Assembly (NCBI GenBank): GCA_031264295.1
Contig: JAISED010000041.1
Location: 1 to 63,063, forward strand
Length of the DNA stretch: 63,063 nucleotides
From: Eubacteriales Family XIII. Incertae Sedis bacterium
GTDB taxonomy: Bacteria > Bacillota > Clostridia > Peptostreptococcales > Anaerovoracaceae
Direction of reading: 5' to 3'
The notes beneath the pieces are model-generated. The model made no database searches. It was not told the DNA's origin and saw only the letters and a list, made by a program, of their open reading frames with translations. This document shows positions 1-8,625 of this stretch, piece by piece. The number at the start of each line of letters is the position of its first letter. Position 1 is the first letter of the stretch. The position numbers were made by a program, and so were the translations under genes.

Positions 1-64
1 ATCGGCGTCCGGTCGCCTTGAAAAGAGTGCGACGGCCTCCGGAAACGTGGCGCTCTCGGCTGTA

Positions 65-101
65 TTCGCATAAATTTGCGAAAATTTCGCGAAAATTTCG
101 C
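65..101 (+). promoter_or_regulatory. 11-bp-period direct repeats, candidate response-regulator site
   Basis: The motif GCGAAAATTTCGC occurs at 78-90 and again at 89-101, and a looser copy (TTCGCATAAATTT) precedes it at 65-77. The repeats have an 11-bp period and end about 33 bp before the -35 box of the response-regulator promoter. OmpR/PhoB-family regulators bind direct repeats spaced by one helical turn, so autoregulation by the adjacent gene product is a reasonable inference, not shown. Confidence 0.45.
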
Positions 102-133
102 TTCAGCGCAATTGGCTCCTTTATTAAAATTAT

Positions 134-162
134 TTGACAATATAATTCCTATCCGTTAATAT
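134..162 (+). promoter_or_regulatory. Sigma-A promoter of the two-component operon
   Basis: A consensus -35 TTGACA (134-139) and a near-consensus -10 TAATAT (157-162) are separated by exactly 17 bp. Transcription would start near 169, giving a leader of about 95 nt before the GTG start at 265. The leader carries a small hairpin (GGGTT/AACCC) around 212-228. Confidence 0.85.
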
Positions 163-264
163 TGATAACAGAACTTGTAGTACTTACACAAGAATCGCCG
201 CGGCGTCTCATGGGGTTCTTTAAAAACCCTCTGCAGCGCCTCAAAATTAACGAGGAGGATTGCC

Positions 265-939
265 GTGTTTAGAATACTGGTAGTTGAAGACGACCCGAGT
301 ATAAGAAAATTGATGTGCGCTGTGCTGCAGCAAAATGGGTTTGAACCACTGCAGGCGGAGGATGGCGTCGCCGCACTTGAAATAATGGACGGGCAGCATG
401 TTGATCTGGTCATTCTGGACTTGATTATGCCGAACATGGATGGATACGAACTGACAAAGCAGCTTAGGCTCACGTGGAAGTATCTGCCCATACTTATGGT
501 GACGGCGAAGCAGGAACCCAAGGATAAGCGGAAGGGCTTTCTCGTCGGCACGGACGACTACATGACCAAGCCCGTCGATGAGGAAGAGATGATACTGCGC
601 ATCAAGGCCTTGCTCAGGAGGTCGCAGATTGTCAATGAGCATAGGCTCGTCATAGGCGACATGATCCTCAACTACGACTCTCTTACCGTGTCGCGCGGCG
701 ATGAGATGATTACGCTGCCGCAGAAGGAATTTCATCTCTTGTTCAAACTGCTCGCATATCCCAATACCATCTACACGCGCCTGCAGCTTATGGATGAATT
801 GTGGGGCATGGATTCCGAAACCGACGACCACACTTTGAATGTACATATCAACCGGCTGCGGGAAAGATTCCGAGACTGGCCGGAATTTGAAATCGTCACG
901 GTGCGCGGCCTCGGGTATAAGGCGGTGAAAATGGTATGA
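265..939 (+). CDS. OmpR/PhoB-family response regulator
   Basis: DNA-binding response regulator of 224 aa, the usual length for the family. The N-terminal receiver domain (about 1-115) has acidic residues Asp9/Asp10, phosphoacceptor Asp52 in VILDLIMP, Thr80 and Lys102. The C-terminal winged helix (about 125-222) ends in the typical VRGLGYKAV hairpin. The start is GTG, chosen because GAGGAGG lies 5 nt upstream. Its stop overlaps the start of the histidine kinase gene (ATGA), so the two are co-translated. It probably controls itself and the RND pump genes downstream, judging from proximity; the inducing signal is unknown. Confidence 0.93.
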   Translation: MFRILVVEDDPSIRKLMCAVLQQNGFEPLQAEDGVAALEIMDGQHVDLVILDLIMPNMDGYELTKQLRLTWKYLPILMVTAKQEPKDKRKGFLVGTDDYMTKPVDEEEMILRIKALLRRSQIVNEHRLVIGDMILNYDSLTVSRGDEMITLPQKEFHLLFKLLAYPNTIYTRLQLMDELWGMDSETDDHTLNVHINRLRERFRDWPEFEIVTVRGLGYKAVKMV

Positions 940-1997
940 GTCGTTTAAGAACTCTTAAAAACAGATGGGGTCTTACCATGCGGCTGACGTTTTTCGTTTT
1001 CGCGGTCATGATAGGATCGTTTATATCCGCCGGTATGATTGTTATCACCCTGCATAGGTCAGGTATAATGAGTTTATATACCATCTATGAGATCGACACT
1101 TTACGGCGCTGGCTGCCTCTCTTGATGACGATCTTGTTCTGCTTGCTGCTTGGAATCGCGATCAGCGTTTTCTTCAGCAAAACCGCCCTCAATCCTATAC
1201 GCAAGATCATAGTCGCTATCCATAAGGTCGCGGGGGGTGATTTTAACGTACAGGTCGACCTCAAGGGCATAGGCGAACTGGAGGAACTGTCGGAAAGCTT
1301 CAATACGATGACGCGTGAACTCTCTTCCATCGAAACGCTGCGCAGCGACTTTGTCAACTACTTCTCCCATGAGTTCAAAACCCCCATCGTATCCATGTGC
1401 GGATTCGCCAAGTTGTTGAAAAACGGCAATCTCAGCGATGAAGAGCGGCGAGAATATCTTGATATTATCATAGCCGAGTCGGAACGCCTCACCGAGCTTT
1501 CTACCAATGTACTCAATATGTCGAAGTATGAAAACATTTTGATCATTCACGATAAATGCCTCTTTAGACTGGATGAGCAGATCCGACGAGCCATCCTTCT
1601 GCTTGAACCCAAGTGGTCGCGCAAGGGTCTTTCCGTCGATGTTGAAATGGATGAGATCGCCTATAATGGAAATGAAGATTCTACACAGCAAATTTGGATC
1701 AATCTGCTGGACAACGCCGTCAAGTACTCATATCAGGGCGGTCTTATCACCGTATGCCTCGTGAGCGCGAACGGCGGCGTTCGCTTCAGCGTTCAAGATG
1801 AAGGCATAGGCATGGACGAACAGACAAAGGCGCAGATTTTCAATAAGTTCTATCAAGGCAAAACATCCAACAAGGTATCAGGAAACGGTCTCGGGCTTTC
1901 GATCGCAAAGCGGATCACAGATCTGTGCGGCGGCGTCATAGAAGTGCAAAGCGAGCTGGGCAAAGGCAGTAGATTTACAGTCTTCTTACCAAATTAG
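936..1997 (+). CDS. Membrane sensor histidine kinase
   Basis: HAMP-containing histidine kinase of 353 aa, partner of the preceding regulator (4-nt ATGA overlap). Two membrane segments (about 17-38 and 58-80) enclose a very short external loop of about 20 residues, so there is no extracytoplasmic sensor domain. This architecture is typical of kinases that sense through the membrane or through a partner. HAMP (about 82-135) is followed by HisKA with the H-box SHEFKTP (His145). The HATPase domain has an N-box (NLLDNAVKYS), a G1 box (DEGIGM) and a G2 box (GNGLGLSIAKR). The signal is unknown; membrane-active compounds exported by the neighbouring pump are a guess. Confidence 0.92.
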   Translation: MSRLRTLKNRWGLTMRLTFFVFAVMIGSFISAGMIVITLHRSGIMSLYTIYEIDTLRRWLPLLMTILFCLLLGIAISVFFSKTALNPIRKIIVAIHKVAGGDFNVQVDLKGIGELEELSESFNTMTRELSSIETLRSDFVNYFSHEFKTPIVSMCGFAKLLKNGNLSDEERREYLDIIIAESERLTELSTNVLNMSKYENILIIHDKCLFRLDEQIRRAILLLEPKWSRKGLSVDVEMDEIAYNGNEDSTQQIWINLLDNAVKYSYQGGLITVCLVSANGGVRFSVQDEGIGMDEQTKAQIFNKFYQGKTSNKVSGNGLGLSIAKRITDLCGGVIEVQSELGKGSRFTVFLPN

Positions 1998-2004
1998 CCC
2001 CCCT

Positions 2005-2042
2005 CGCCTACCCTGCATTCATCCCGGTTAGGCGGTCTTTTT
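2005..2042 (+). terminator. Intrinsic terminator after the kinase gene
   Basis: An imperfect hairpin (CGCCTA-CC pairing with GG-TTAGGCG, one bulge) is followed by TCTTTTT, 8 nt past the kinase stop codon. It should end the two-component transcript, so the pump genes probably have their own promoter. Confidence 0.65.
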
Positions 2043-2060
2043 CGCGCCGGACTATGTTTC

Positions 2061-2077
2061 AAACTGAGTTCAGTATT
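2061..2077. repeat. Dispersed palindromic repeat B, copy 1
   Basis: AAACTGAGTTCAGTATT contains the near-palindrome ACTGAGTTCAGT (2063-2074). Closely related copies lie at 19888-19905, 32312-32331 and 44100-44119. It may be the end of a degenerate small mobile element. Confidence 0.5.
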
Positions 2078-2086
2078 AAGCATAAC

Positions 2087-2136
2087 ATCAATTGAACCTC
2101 AACCGACAATATGTCCATGGTTGAGGTTCAATTGAT
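2087..2136. repeat. Perfect 18-bp inverted repeat
   Basis: Arms 2087-2104 and 2119-2136 are perfect complements (ATCAATTGAACCTCAACC and its reverse complement) around a 14-nt loop. No T-tract follows on either strand, so it is not an obvious terminator. It could be an RNA hairpin, a binding site, or the core of a small palindromic element together with the copy of repeat B just before it. Confidence 0.7.
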
Positions 2137-2184
2137 ATTGCGCTGGTATACTATGACGAATGGTTAAATTAATATTTAAAGGGT

Positions 2185-2198
2185 GGACTTGGAAGTCC
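2185..2198. promoter_or_regulatory. Palindrome upstream of the pump genes
   Basis: GGACTTGGAAGTCC is a 6-bp inverted repeat with a 2-nt centre, placed just before the ribosome binding site (AAAGGAG) of the adaptor gene. Its place in the 5' untranslated region makes it a candidate operator or a small RNA hairpin. No clean promoter could be assigned between 2043 and 2184. Confidence 0.35.
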
Positions 2199-2221
2199 CA
2201 AATCAAAGGAGATGATTTTAG

Positions 2222-3358
2222 GTGAAAATCGGACGTCGCAGTATCATGGCAGGTCTGGCAGCTATGTTGCTTCTCGTGGGTTTAAGCGGCTGCAGTCAGG
2301 AAAGTCAAGCAGAAGAGCCGGATGCGATAAATGTTGAAACAGCAGTTGTAACAACAATGGACATTACGAAGTATTCAAGCTATTCCGGCAAGGTGGAAGG
2401 CAGCCTTGAGGAAAGCGTTATGCCTAGGATGTCAGGCCGGGTTACATCGATTGAAGTAAGCGAAGGTCAAATTGTTCAAGAGGGGCAGATCATCATGTAT
2501 ATAGATTCCGGCAAGATAGAAACATCTGTCCGGCAGGCGGAAGCGGCTGTGGCTTCCGCCCGAGCCGCCAGCGACGCGAATGAGGTGCGCCGGCAGACAG
2601 CAAAGGCTAATTGCGATCGCCTGCAGGAGCTTTTCAATGCCGGTGCCGTTTCCGCGCAAAGCTTGGAAGCGGCCTTGGCGGAGTACAACATTCTGAATTC
2701 AGGCGCTGCCGAAGCCGGCGTCGCTCAGGCGCAGGCCGCGCTTACTATGGCGCGTGAGAGTCTGGACGATTGTGCGGTCGCCAGTCCGCTCACCGGAACC
2801 GTAGGCCGCATCAATGTCGCTGTCGGAGATACGGCCGGCGTACAAAGTCCCGTCGCTGTTATCAATGATACTGCGGCTCTAAATGTGGAGGTAAAGGTCA
2901 GCCAATCCGATGTTTTGTCGGTTAAGCCCGGCGACGCCGTCGATGTTTTGATAAGCGCTGTCGGCGACGAGCCGATTGGCGGCGTGATCGAGAGCGTGGC
3001 GGCCATAGCCGACCCCCTTACCCGCGCATATCCGGTAAAAGTAAGCCTGCCCAACAATCCCGGCGCGCAGATCAAATCCGGTATGTTTGCGGAGGTGCTG
3101 CTTGGAACGCAGAGCCGAAGCGGCGTCGCCGCTATTCCCATGGAAGCCATCCTCCCGCAAAACGGCGAGAATATTGTGTATGTAGTAAACGACGACGCCC
3201 GCGCTCAGGCGGTGATCATACAAACAGGGCTGAACGACGGCGTCTATGTTGAGGTTACAGACGGTCTGCAAACCGGGCAGCGCATAGTCACTAAGGGCAA
3301 TACCCTCATCGACGAAAGCAGCGTTATGAATATAGTGGATGGAGGGACTGCGCAATGA
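2222..3358 (+). CDS. RND efflux adaptor (membrane fusion lipoprotein)
   Basis: Periplasmic-adaptor/HlyD-family protein of 378 aa. The N-terminus is a lipoprotein signal peptide with the lipobox LSGC (lipid-modified Cys24). A lipoyl/barrel-sandwich half (MPRMSGRVTSIEVSEGQIV, about 65-85), an alpha-helical hairpin rich in Ala and Gln (about 100-180), the second lipoyl half (ASPLTGTVGRINVAVGD) and beta-barrel and membrane-proximal domains follow. The start is GTG with AAAGGAGATG upstream. It overlaps the RND permease gene by 4 nt (ATGA). In a monoderm it would sit on the outer face of the cytoplasmic membrane; no outer-membrane factor gene is nearby. Confidence 0.92.
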   Translation: MKIGRRSIMAGLAAMLLLVGLSGCSQESQAEEPDAINVETAVVTTMDITKYSSYSGKVEGSLEESVMPRMSGRVTSIEVSEGQIVQEGQIIMYIDSGKIETSVRQAEAAVASARAASDANEVRRQTAKANCDRLQELFNAGAVSAQSLEAALAEYNILNSGAAEAGVAQAQAALTMARESLDDCAVASPLTGTVGRINVAVGDTAGVQSPVAVINDTAALNVEVKVSQSDVLSVKPGDAVDVLISAVGDEPIGGVIESVAAIADPLTRAYPVKVSLPNNPGAQIKSGMFAEVLLGTQSRSGVAAIPMEAILPQNGENIVYVVNDDARAQAVIIQTGLNDGVYVEVTDGLQTGQRIVTKGNTLIDESSVMNIVDGGTAQ

Positions 3359-6300
3359 TCGGTAAAATTGCAAAGTTTTCAATCAATCATCCGGCCTCAG
3401 TCGTCGTCTTGATCGCTGCCTTGTCTATTATCGGCGTGATGAGTATGGCGCAAATGCCGACCGATCTGCTGCCCGAGATGGATCTGCCATACGCGGTCGT
3501 AATGACAAGCTATCCCGGCGCGGGTCCTGAAGAGATCGAAGAGCAGGTCACCAAACCCATCGAGAATGTGGTCGCTACCATCAGTAATATTGATATCATG
3601 ATGTCCGAATCCGCCGCGAATTCCTCTTCTGTCATCATTGGATTCAACTTCGGAACCAATATGGACAGCGCCATGGCGGACATCCGTGATAAGATCTCGC
3701 TCGCGGAGAGCTATCTCCCGGCCGACGTGGATAAGCCGATGTTGATACAGTTTAATCCGAATATGATGCCGATCTTCACATTTGCCATCGATTCCGATCA
3801 GCTGTCGTTGGCTCAGCTGCAAAATATCGCAGAAAATAGCATCGAACCGCGCCTTTCGCGCATTGCGGGGGTGGCTTCCGTGAGCGTTTCAGGGGGACTC
3901 GAACGTGAAATAAGATTATCGGTCGATCCGATAAAGGCTCAGAATTACGGTTTAGGGCTTACACAGATCGGCAGTTTCCTGGCGGCGGATAATTATAACA
4001 TGCCGGGCGGGGATATCTCTTACGGATCGCGTGAGTATTCTGTCCGCAGTCTGCAGGCATTCGACAGCATAGAAGCTATAGGCGACGTGGCTCTCACCAC
4101 CGCTACCGGCAACAGAATCCAGCTTAGAGAGATCGCTGAAATCGCTGAAGACTATAAGGACATGGAACAATACACCCGTATAAACGGCAAACCGGCGGTT
4201 AGTCTGCAGATTCAAAAGGCGACCGACGGCAACACAGTGGAGGTCTGCACCAAGGTAAAAGCGGAATTGGAGCAAATCCAACGAGAACTCGGCGACAAGG
4301 CCGGTGTAGAGATCGTCATGGATCAGTCGGACAGTATAAACACTTCGATCAGCAGTACCGCCAGAACCTTGTTAGAAGGCGCTGTTTTAGCGATCCTTGT
4401 GATCTTTCTGTTCATGCGCAACCTGCGAAGCACAGCTATTGTCGCCATCGCCATACCCTTGTCGCTGCTGGCTACCTTCATCGTATTGTTCTACAACGGC
4501 AGTACCCTGAACACCATCACCCTCGGCGGTCTGGCTCTCGGGGTTGGCCGTATGATAGACGACTCTATAGTTGTTTTCGAAAACATATACCGGCATCGAG
4601 ATCTGGGCTTATCGGCGCGCGAAGCCGCCCTGAAGGGTACGTCCGAAGTGGGCGGGGCGGTTTTAGCGAGTACCCTGACTCTGGTTGCGGTTTTTCTGCC
4701 CATCGGTCTTACAGGCGGGATTACCGGGGTTATGTTCAAGCCTCTGGCTCTGACGATATGCGTGGCTATCGCCTGCTCCCTGCTTGTATCATTGGCGGTG
4801 GTTCCCTTCATGTCATCCCGCATGCTGACAGACAAAGCCATGGCGAAGAGGGGTTCCGGAAAGTTCTTCCTAAGCAAACTCCTCTACAGATTAGGAAAAT
4901 TCCTGGACGGCCTGGGCGATAAATATAAAACAGGTTTAAAATGGGCGCTGGGTCACAGGCGCAGGGTGATAATCAGCGTAACGGTTCTCATCATCGCCTC
5001 GTTGTGCATCATCCCTCTCGTAGGCGCTGAATTTATGCCTTCGTCTGATACAGGCGAGATCAGCATCACCATGGAGGCCGATAGGGGCTTGAAACTCAAC
5101 GATGTGGATCAACTGGCGGGGATCGTCGAAGCAAGGCTGACGGACAATCCTGCCGTAGATAGCGTTCACGCCAGCGTCGGCGGTTCAGGAGGACTGCTTA
5201 CATCGGGCGGCTCTAATCAGGCCTCATTTACAGTGCAGCTCGTTCCTCAAGATCAGCGGCAAGGCGTCGAACAAGTCGCAGAAGAGATCGAACAGTCCCT
5301 CAAGGGCATAGCCGGTACAAAAAGTACCGTGAGCGCAAGCGGCGGTCTTTCGGCTCTTATGGGCAGCGGCGCTATTGCCATAAATATCAGGGGCAATGAC
5401 CTGGATACATTGCGCGAGATTTCCAAAGAGATTAAGACCGTCGTAGAAAACGTACCCGGAACGCGCAATGTCTCTTCTACTCTGGGAGACGGAAATCCCG
5501 AGGTGCAGATGCGGCTGAACCGTCAGCGCGTCATGGATTTCGGCTTATCGCCTGCTCTGGTTTCCAGTGAGGTCAGAGCCGCCATTTCCGGATCGCTTGT
5601 ATCCAGATACCGGCTTGAAGGCAACGAGATCGACATCACAGTAGCCAGCGCTAACAGGGGCATAAACAATATGGACACATTGCAGAACTTGCCCATACCC
5701 ATAGCGCAAGGCAACAGCGTTCCCTTATCTGAACTGGCCAGCTTCGACTTATCCACCGGACCCGTACAAATAAGCAGGGAAAATCAGACTCGTCTGGGAA
5801 CCATAACCTGCGACCTCTCAAATCGCGACTTGAGCAGCGCCATGCGTGATATTCAGTCTGAAGTGGACAGTATCAAGCTTCCCGCAGGATACATCATAGA
5901 TTACGGCGGGGAGAACGAACAGATGGTAGAGGCTTTTTCCAGCTTGGTTCTGGCTCTCATCATGGCGATCATGCTGGTGTATGTGGTAATGGTAGTGCAA
6001 TATGAGTCTTTCCGCGATCCCTTTGTGATACTGTTCGCCCTCCCCGGCGCTATTATAGGGGTTGTAGCCGCGCTTTTGGTTACGGCTACAAGCTTCAGCG
6101 TCAACGCCTTTATCGGGATCATCATGCTGGTGGGCATCGCTGTAGCTAACGCGATTGTCTATGTCGATTATTTGAAACAGTTGCTTGCTTCGGGAATGGA
6201 GCGGACTGCCGCGCTGCTTGAAACAGGCAGGGTCAGACTGCGTCCTATTTTGATGACCGCTCTGGCTACCATTCTTGCTATGGCGCCTATGGCTATAGGC

Positions 6301-6477
6301 CTCGGCGAAGGCAGTGAAACCAACGCGCCCATGGCCATAGTTGTTATAGGCGGCTTGCTTGCGGCGACCTTTGTCACCCTCTTCTTAGTACCTGTCATAT
6401 ACAGTATTCTGGATGACTGGAGTCATAGGTTGAATAAGAAACGCGCTGTCAGGAAAGGGGAAGAAGAATTAGCATGA
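3355..6477 (+). CDS. RND-family efflux permease (AcrB/HAE1-like)
   Basis: Proton-driven resistance-nodulation-division permease of 1040 aa, full length. The N-terminal membrane segment (about 11-33) precedes a large porter domain with the typical MPTDLLPEMDLP and YPGAGPEEIEEQVTKPIE motifs. TM4 has the paired acidic residues in GRMIDDSIVVFENI, which form the proton relay. A second porter domain and a second set of six TM segments follow, including the GxxxxNAIVYVDY region. It functions with the adaptor upstream, and likely substrates are hydrophobic drugs or lipids. Its stop codon lies inside the 3' end of the opposing helicase gene (9-bp convergent overlap), with no terminator visible between them. 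Confidence 0.93.
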   Translation: MIGKIAKFSINHPASVVVLIAALSIIGVMSMAQMPTDLLPEMDLPYAVVMTSYPGAGPEEIEEQVTKPIENVVATISNIDIMMSESAANSSSVIIGFNFGTNMDSAMADIRDKISLAESYLPADVDKPMLIQFNPNMMPIFTFAIDSDQLSLAQLQNIAENSIEPRLSRIAGVASVSVSGGLEREIRLSVDPIKAQNYGLGLTQIGSFLAADNYNMPGGDISYGSREYSVRSLQAFDSIEAIGDVALTTATGNRIQLREIAEIAEDYKDMEQYTRINGKPAVSLQIQKATDGNTVEVCTKVKAELEQIQRELGDKAGVEIVMDQSDSINTSISSTARTLLEGAVLAILVIFLFMRNLRSTAIVAIAIPLSLLATFIVLFYNGSTLNTITLGGLALGVGRMIDDSIVVFENIYRHRDLGLSAREAALKGTSEVGGAVLASTLTLVAVFLPIGLTGGITGVMFKPLALTICVAIACSLLVSLAVVPFMSSRMLTDKAMAKRGSGKFFLSKLLYRLGKFLDGLGDKYKTGLKWALGHRRRVIISVTVLIIASLCIIPLVGAEFMPSSDTGEISITMEADRGLKLNDVDQLAGIVEARLTDNPAVDSVHASVGGSGGLLTSGGSNQASFTVQLVPQDQRQGVEQVAEEIEQSLKGIAGTKSTVSASGGLSALMGSGAIAINIRGNDLDTLREISKEIKTVVENVPGTRNVSSTLGDGNPEVQMRLNRQRVMDFGLSPALVSSEVRAAISGSLVSRYRLEGNEIDITVASANRGINNMDTLQNLPIPIAQGNSVPLSELASFDLSTGPVQISRENQTRLGTITCDLSNRDLSSAMRDIQSEVDSIKLPAGYIIDYGGENEQMVEAFSSLVLALIMAIMLVYVVMVVQYESFRDPFVILFALPGAIIGVVAALLVTATSFSVNAFIGIIMLVGIAVANAIVYVDYLKQLLASGMERTAALLETGRVRLRPILMTALATILAMAPMAIGLGEGSETNAPMAIVVIGGLLAATFVTLFLVPVIYSILDDWSHRLNKKRAVRKGEEELA

Positions 6478-8625
6478 GCTCATCTCTCGCTGCATTTCCG
6501 CTATATCAACATACCTTTCAAGAAACTGTTTCTGCAGTAACTCCTGCGGCACGTAGTCGTTATACTTCCCCCGCAGCACGATCTCGTCGGGAATTATAAA
6601 ATCCGACTTTGTGATGTGCGCGGTTTTAATGGCCGCCAGCACATCCATCAGTCTGCCGTATCCGACATTCTTCACGATAAGTACAGGCCAATATGCCGGG
6701 ACGTAAATTCGTTCCGGCATATACGCGTTAAGCGCAAAATCCAGCGCGTTAAGCGCTTTTGTCCCCAACCACGGCAGTATACCGAATGTGCCGGGAGCGA
6801 TTTCAAACACCTCGTTTTCAAGGAGTTTTGTTTGTTCTGCTGTATTGCGTATCTCCGCCAGACGCTTCGCCGCCGCACTGTGCAGATACGGATATATCGT
6901 ATCGTCCGCGATTAACTCGCGCATCTTCTTGAGAACCTTCGTATACTCCAAGCCTTCATGGAAGCCGTCCCAAGCCGTCGGCGGCTTTCCGCGGGCGCTT
7001 TCTACATATATTAACTTATGCTCCTTATCAAGCTCTACGACAGACCATGTCTTGCCGCTGAGTACGAATGTCGTATACGGCGGCATGGGTCGGTTCAGCG
7101 TGCCGATCTCATGGGCGCCCTCCCGAACAGAATATTCCACAGTCGTTTCAAAAACAGAATAAAAGTCGTAATGAGCGGTGATAAACTCGCCCCGCCTGCC
7201 GATCAGCAGACCGCCTTCATCTGTTTTCTCAATCTGCTCATTCTCAAGCATGTATCTAAGCAGCAGCTTGTAATCTCCCTGCGGAATGTTACGAAAAGGT
7301 GTTTCGCTCAGAACAGACTGAGCCAAAAATCCCGGCGACGCTTCCCCGTGGCTGTATAGAAAGCTCATAGTCTGATGGTATAAGACCCCGTAAGGATACT
7401 TGTCCGTTTCAGGCGGTTCCAGCCAATCTTCACGGTACAGCTCTATTAATGCGATGCATTTCAAGAATAACCAGTTGATAGTTTTATAAAATTCGACGCC
7501 TTCCAGTTTTTTTTCTTCTTCAAAGACAAAGCACATCTCGGAGGCTTTGCCGCGGCGTCCGCTCCTCCCAAGCCTCTGCGCCAGACTTGTCACCGAGTGC
7601 GGGCAACCGGTCTGTACGATGCGTTCCAAATCGCCGAGGTCTATGCCCAGCTCAAGGGTGACGGTTGCGCCTATTACCATAGGCAGGTCGGACGTTTTCA
7701 TTTGCTCCTCGGCGTACTCGCGGTTAGAGGCCGAAATGCTGCCGTGATGCACCAGATATACATCGTCCTCGCGGCGTTTATTCGCGATATCCTTCAGATT
7801 CACGATGTTGCGCTCCACCTCCGAACGCGAGTTTGAAAAAACAATGCTTTTTTTACCCCATGTAAGATTGTAGATCGATTCGAAAAAAGGCTGCAGGCTT
7901 GTCTGCTCTTTATCTGCGGAAAGCGGTGAAATATAGAAATGGTTTACCATGATTCGCGCTCTGCGTCTTTCGGACTTGACGACAGGTGTGATACAAGCCC
8001 TGCCGGTTCCGCTCTCCAGCCACTTTTCCGCGATGGATAATTCACCCAATGTGGCGGACAGGCCGATGCGGCGCGGCGCGAATCCTATCAATCCCTGTAT
8101 TCTCTCCAACACCGAAAGCAACTGAATGCCCCTGTCCTCGCCCAGAAAATTGTGCACCTCATCAATAACGATAAAGCGCAGATCCGAAAACAGTGAAATA
8201 ATATACTGCCTATGCCGCATCAACATCGACTCGAGGGATTCCGGTGTCGTCTGCATCACGCCGCTCGGATGCTTAAGCAGTCTGCTCTTCTGCACCATCG
8301 AAGCATCGCCATGCCATTTAGTTACTTTAATTCCTGCTTCTTCTAATAATTCCTCAATGCGAATAAACTGGTCGTTTATCAAGGCTTTCAGCGGCGCAAT
8401 ATATAGCACGCCCACGCTGCTTGACGGCTTATTATATATTTCAGTTATGATGGGCAGAAAAGCCGCTTCTGTCTTGCCGGAGGCCGTAGGCGTCGCGATG
8501 AGCAGGTTATCATCCGTATTGAAAACGATATCACAAGCCGCGACCTGGATTTCATGCAGTTCTTCCCAATTATTCCGGTAGATATAATCCTGTATAAACG
8601 GCGCCAATTTCTCGAACGCGCTCAT
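6469..8625 (-). CDS. Lhr-like DEAD/DEAH-box superfamily II helicase of the TerB operon
   Basis: Superfamily II helicase of 718 aa. The N-terminal helicase domain has motif I ATPTASGKT (44-52), motif II DEVH (155-158) and motif III SAT (190-192). The second RecA-like domain has motif VI QRLGRSGRRG (350-359). The long C-terminal region (about 380-718) has no domain I can name. The arrangement resembles Lhr-type helicases and those encoded next to DUF2791 ATPases (BrxHI-like). It starts with ATG overlapping the ATPase stop (ATGA), so it is the last gene of the trio. It presumably remodels DNA or RNA together with the ATPase; the actual substrate is unknown. Confidence 0.88.
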   Translation of the reverse strand: MSAFEKLAPFIQDYIYRNNWEELHEIQVAACDIVFNTDDNLLIATPTASGKTEAAFLPIITEIYNKPSSSVGVLYIAPLKALINDQFIRIEELLEEAGIKVTKWHGDASMVQKSRLLKHPSGVMQTTPESLESMLMRHRQYIISLFSDLRFIVIDEVHNFLGEDRGIQLLSVLERIQGLIGFAPRRIGLSATLGELSIAEKWLESGTGRACITPVVKSERRRARIMVNHFYISPLSADKEQTSLQPFFESIYNLTWGKKSIVFSNSRSEVERNIVNLKDIANKRREDDVYLVHHGSISASNREYAEEQMKTSDLPMVIGATVTLELGIDLGDLERIVQTGCPHSVTSLAQRLGRSGRRGKASEMCFVFEEEKKLEGVEFYKTINWLFLKCIALIELYREDWLEPPETDKYPYGVLYHQTMSFLYSHGEASPGFLAQSVLSETPFRNIPQGDYKLLLRYMLENEQIEKTDEGGLLIGRRGEFITAHYDFYSVFETTVEYSVREGAHEIGTLNRPMPPYTTFVLSGKTWSVVELDKEHKLIYVESARGKPPTAWDGFHEGLEYTKVLKKMRELIADDTIYPYLHSAAAKRLAEIRNTAEQTKLLENEVFEIAPGTFGILPWLGTKALNALDFALNAYMPERIYVPAYWPVLIVKNVGYGRLMDVLAAIKTAHITKSDFIIPDEIVLRGKYNDYVPQELLQKQFLERYVDIAEMQREMSSC

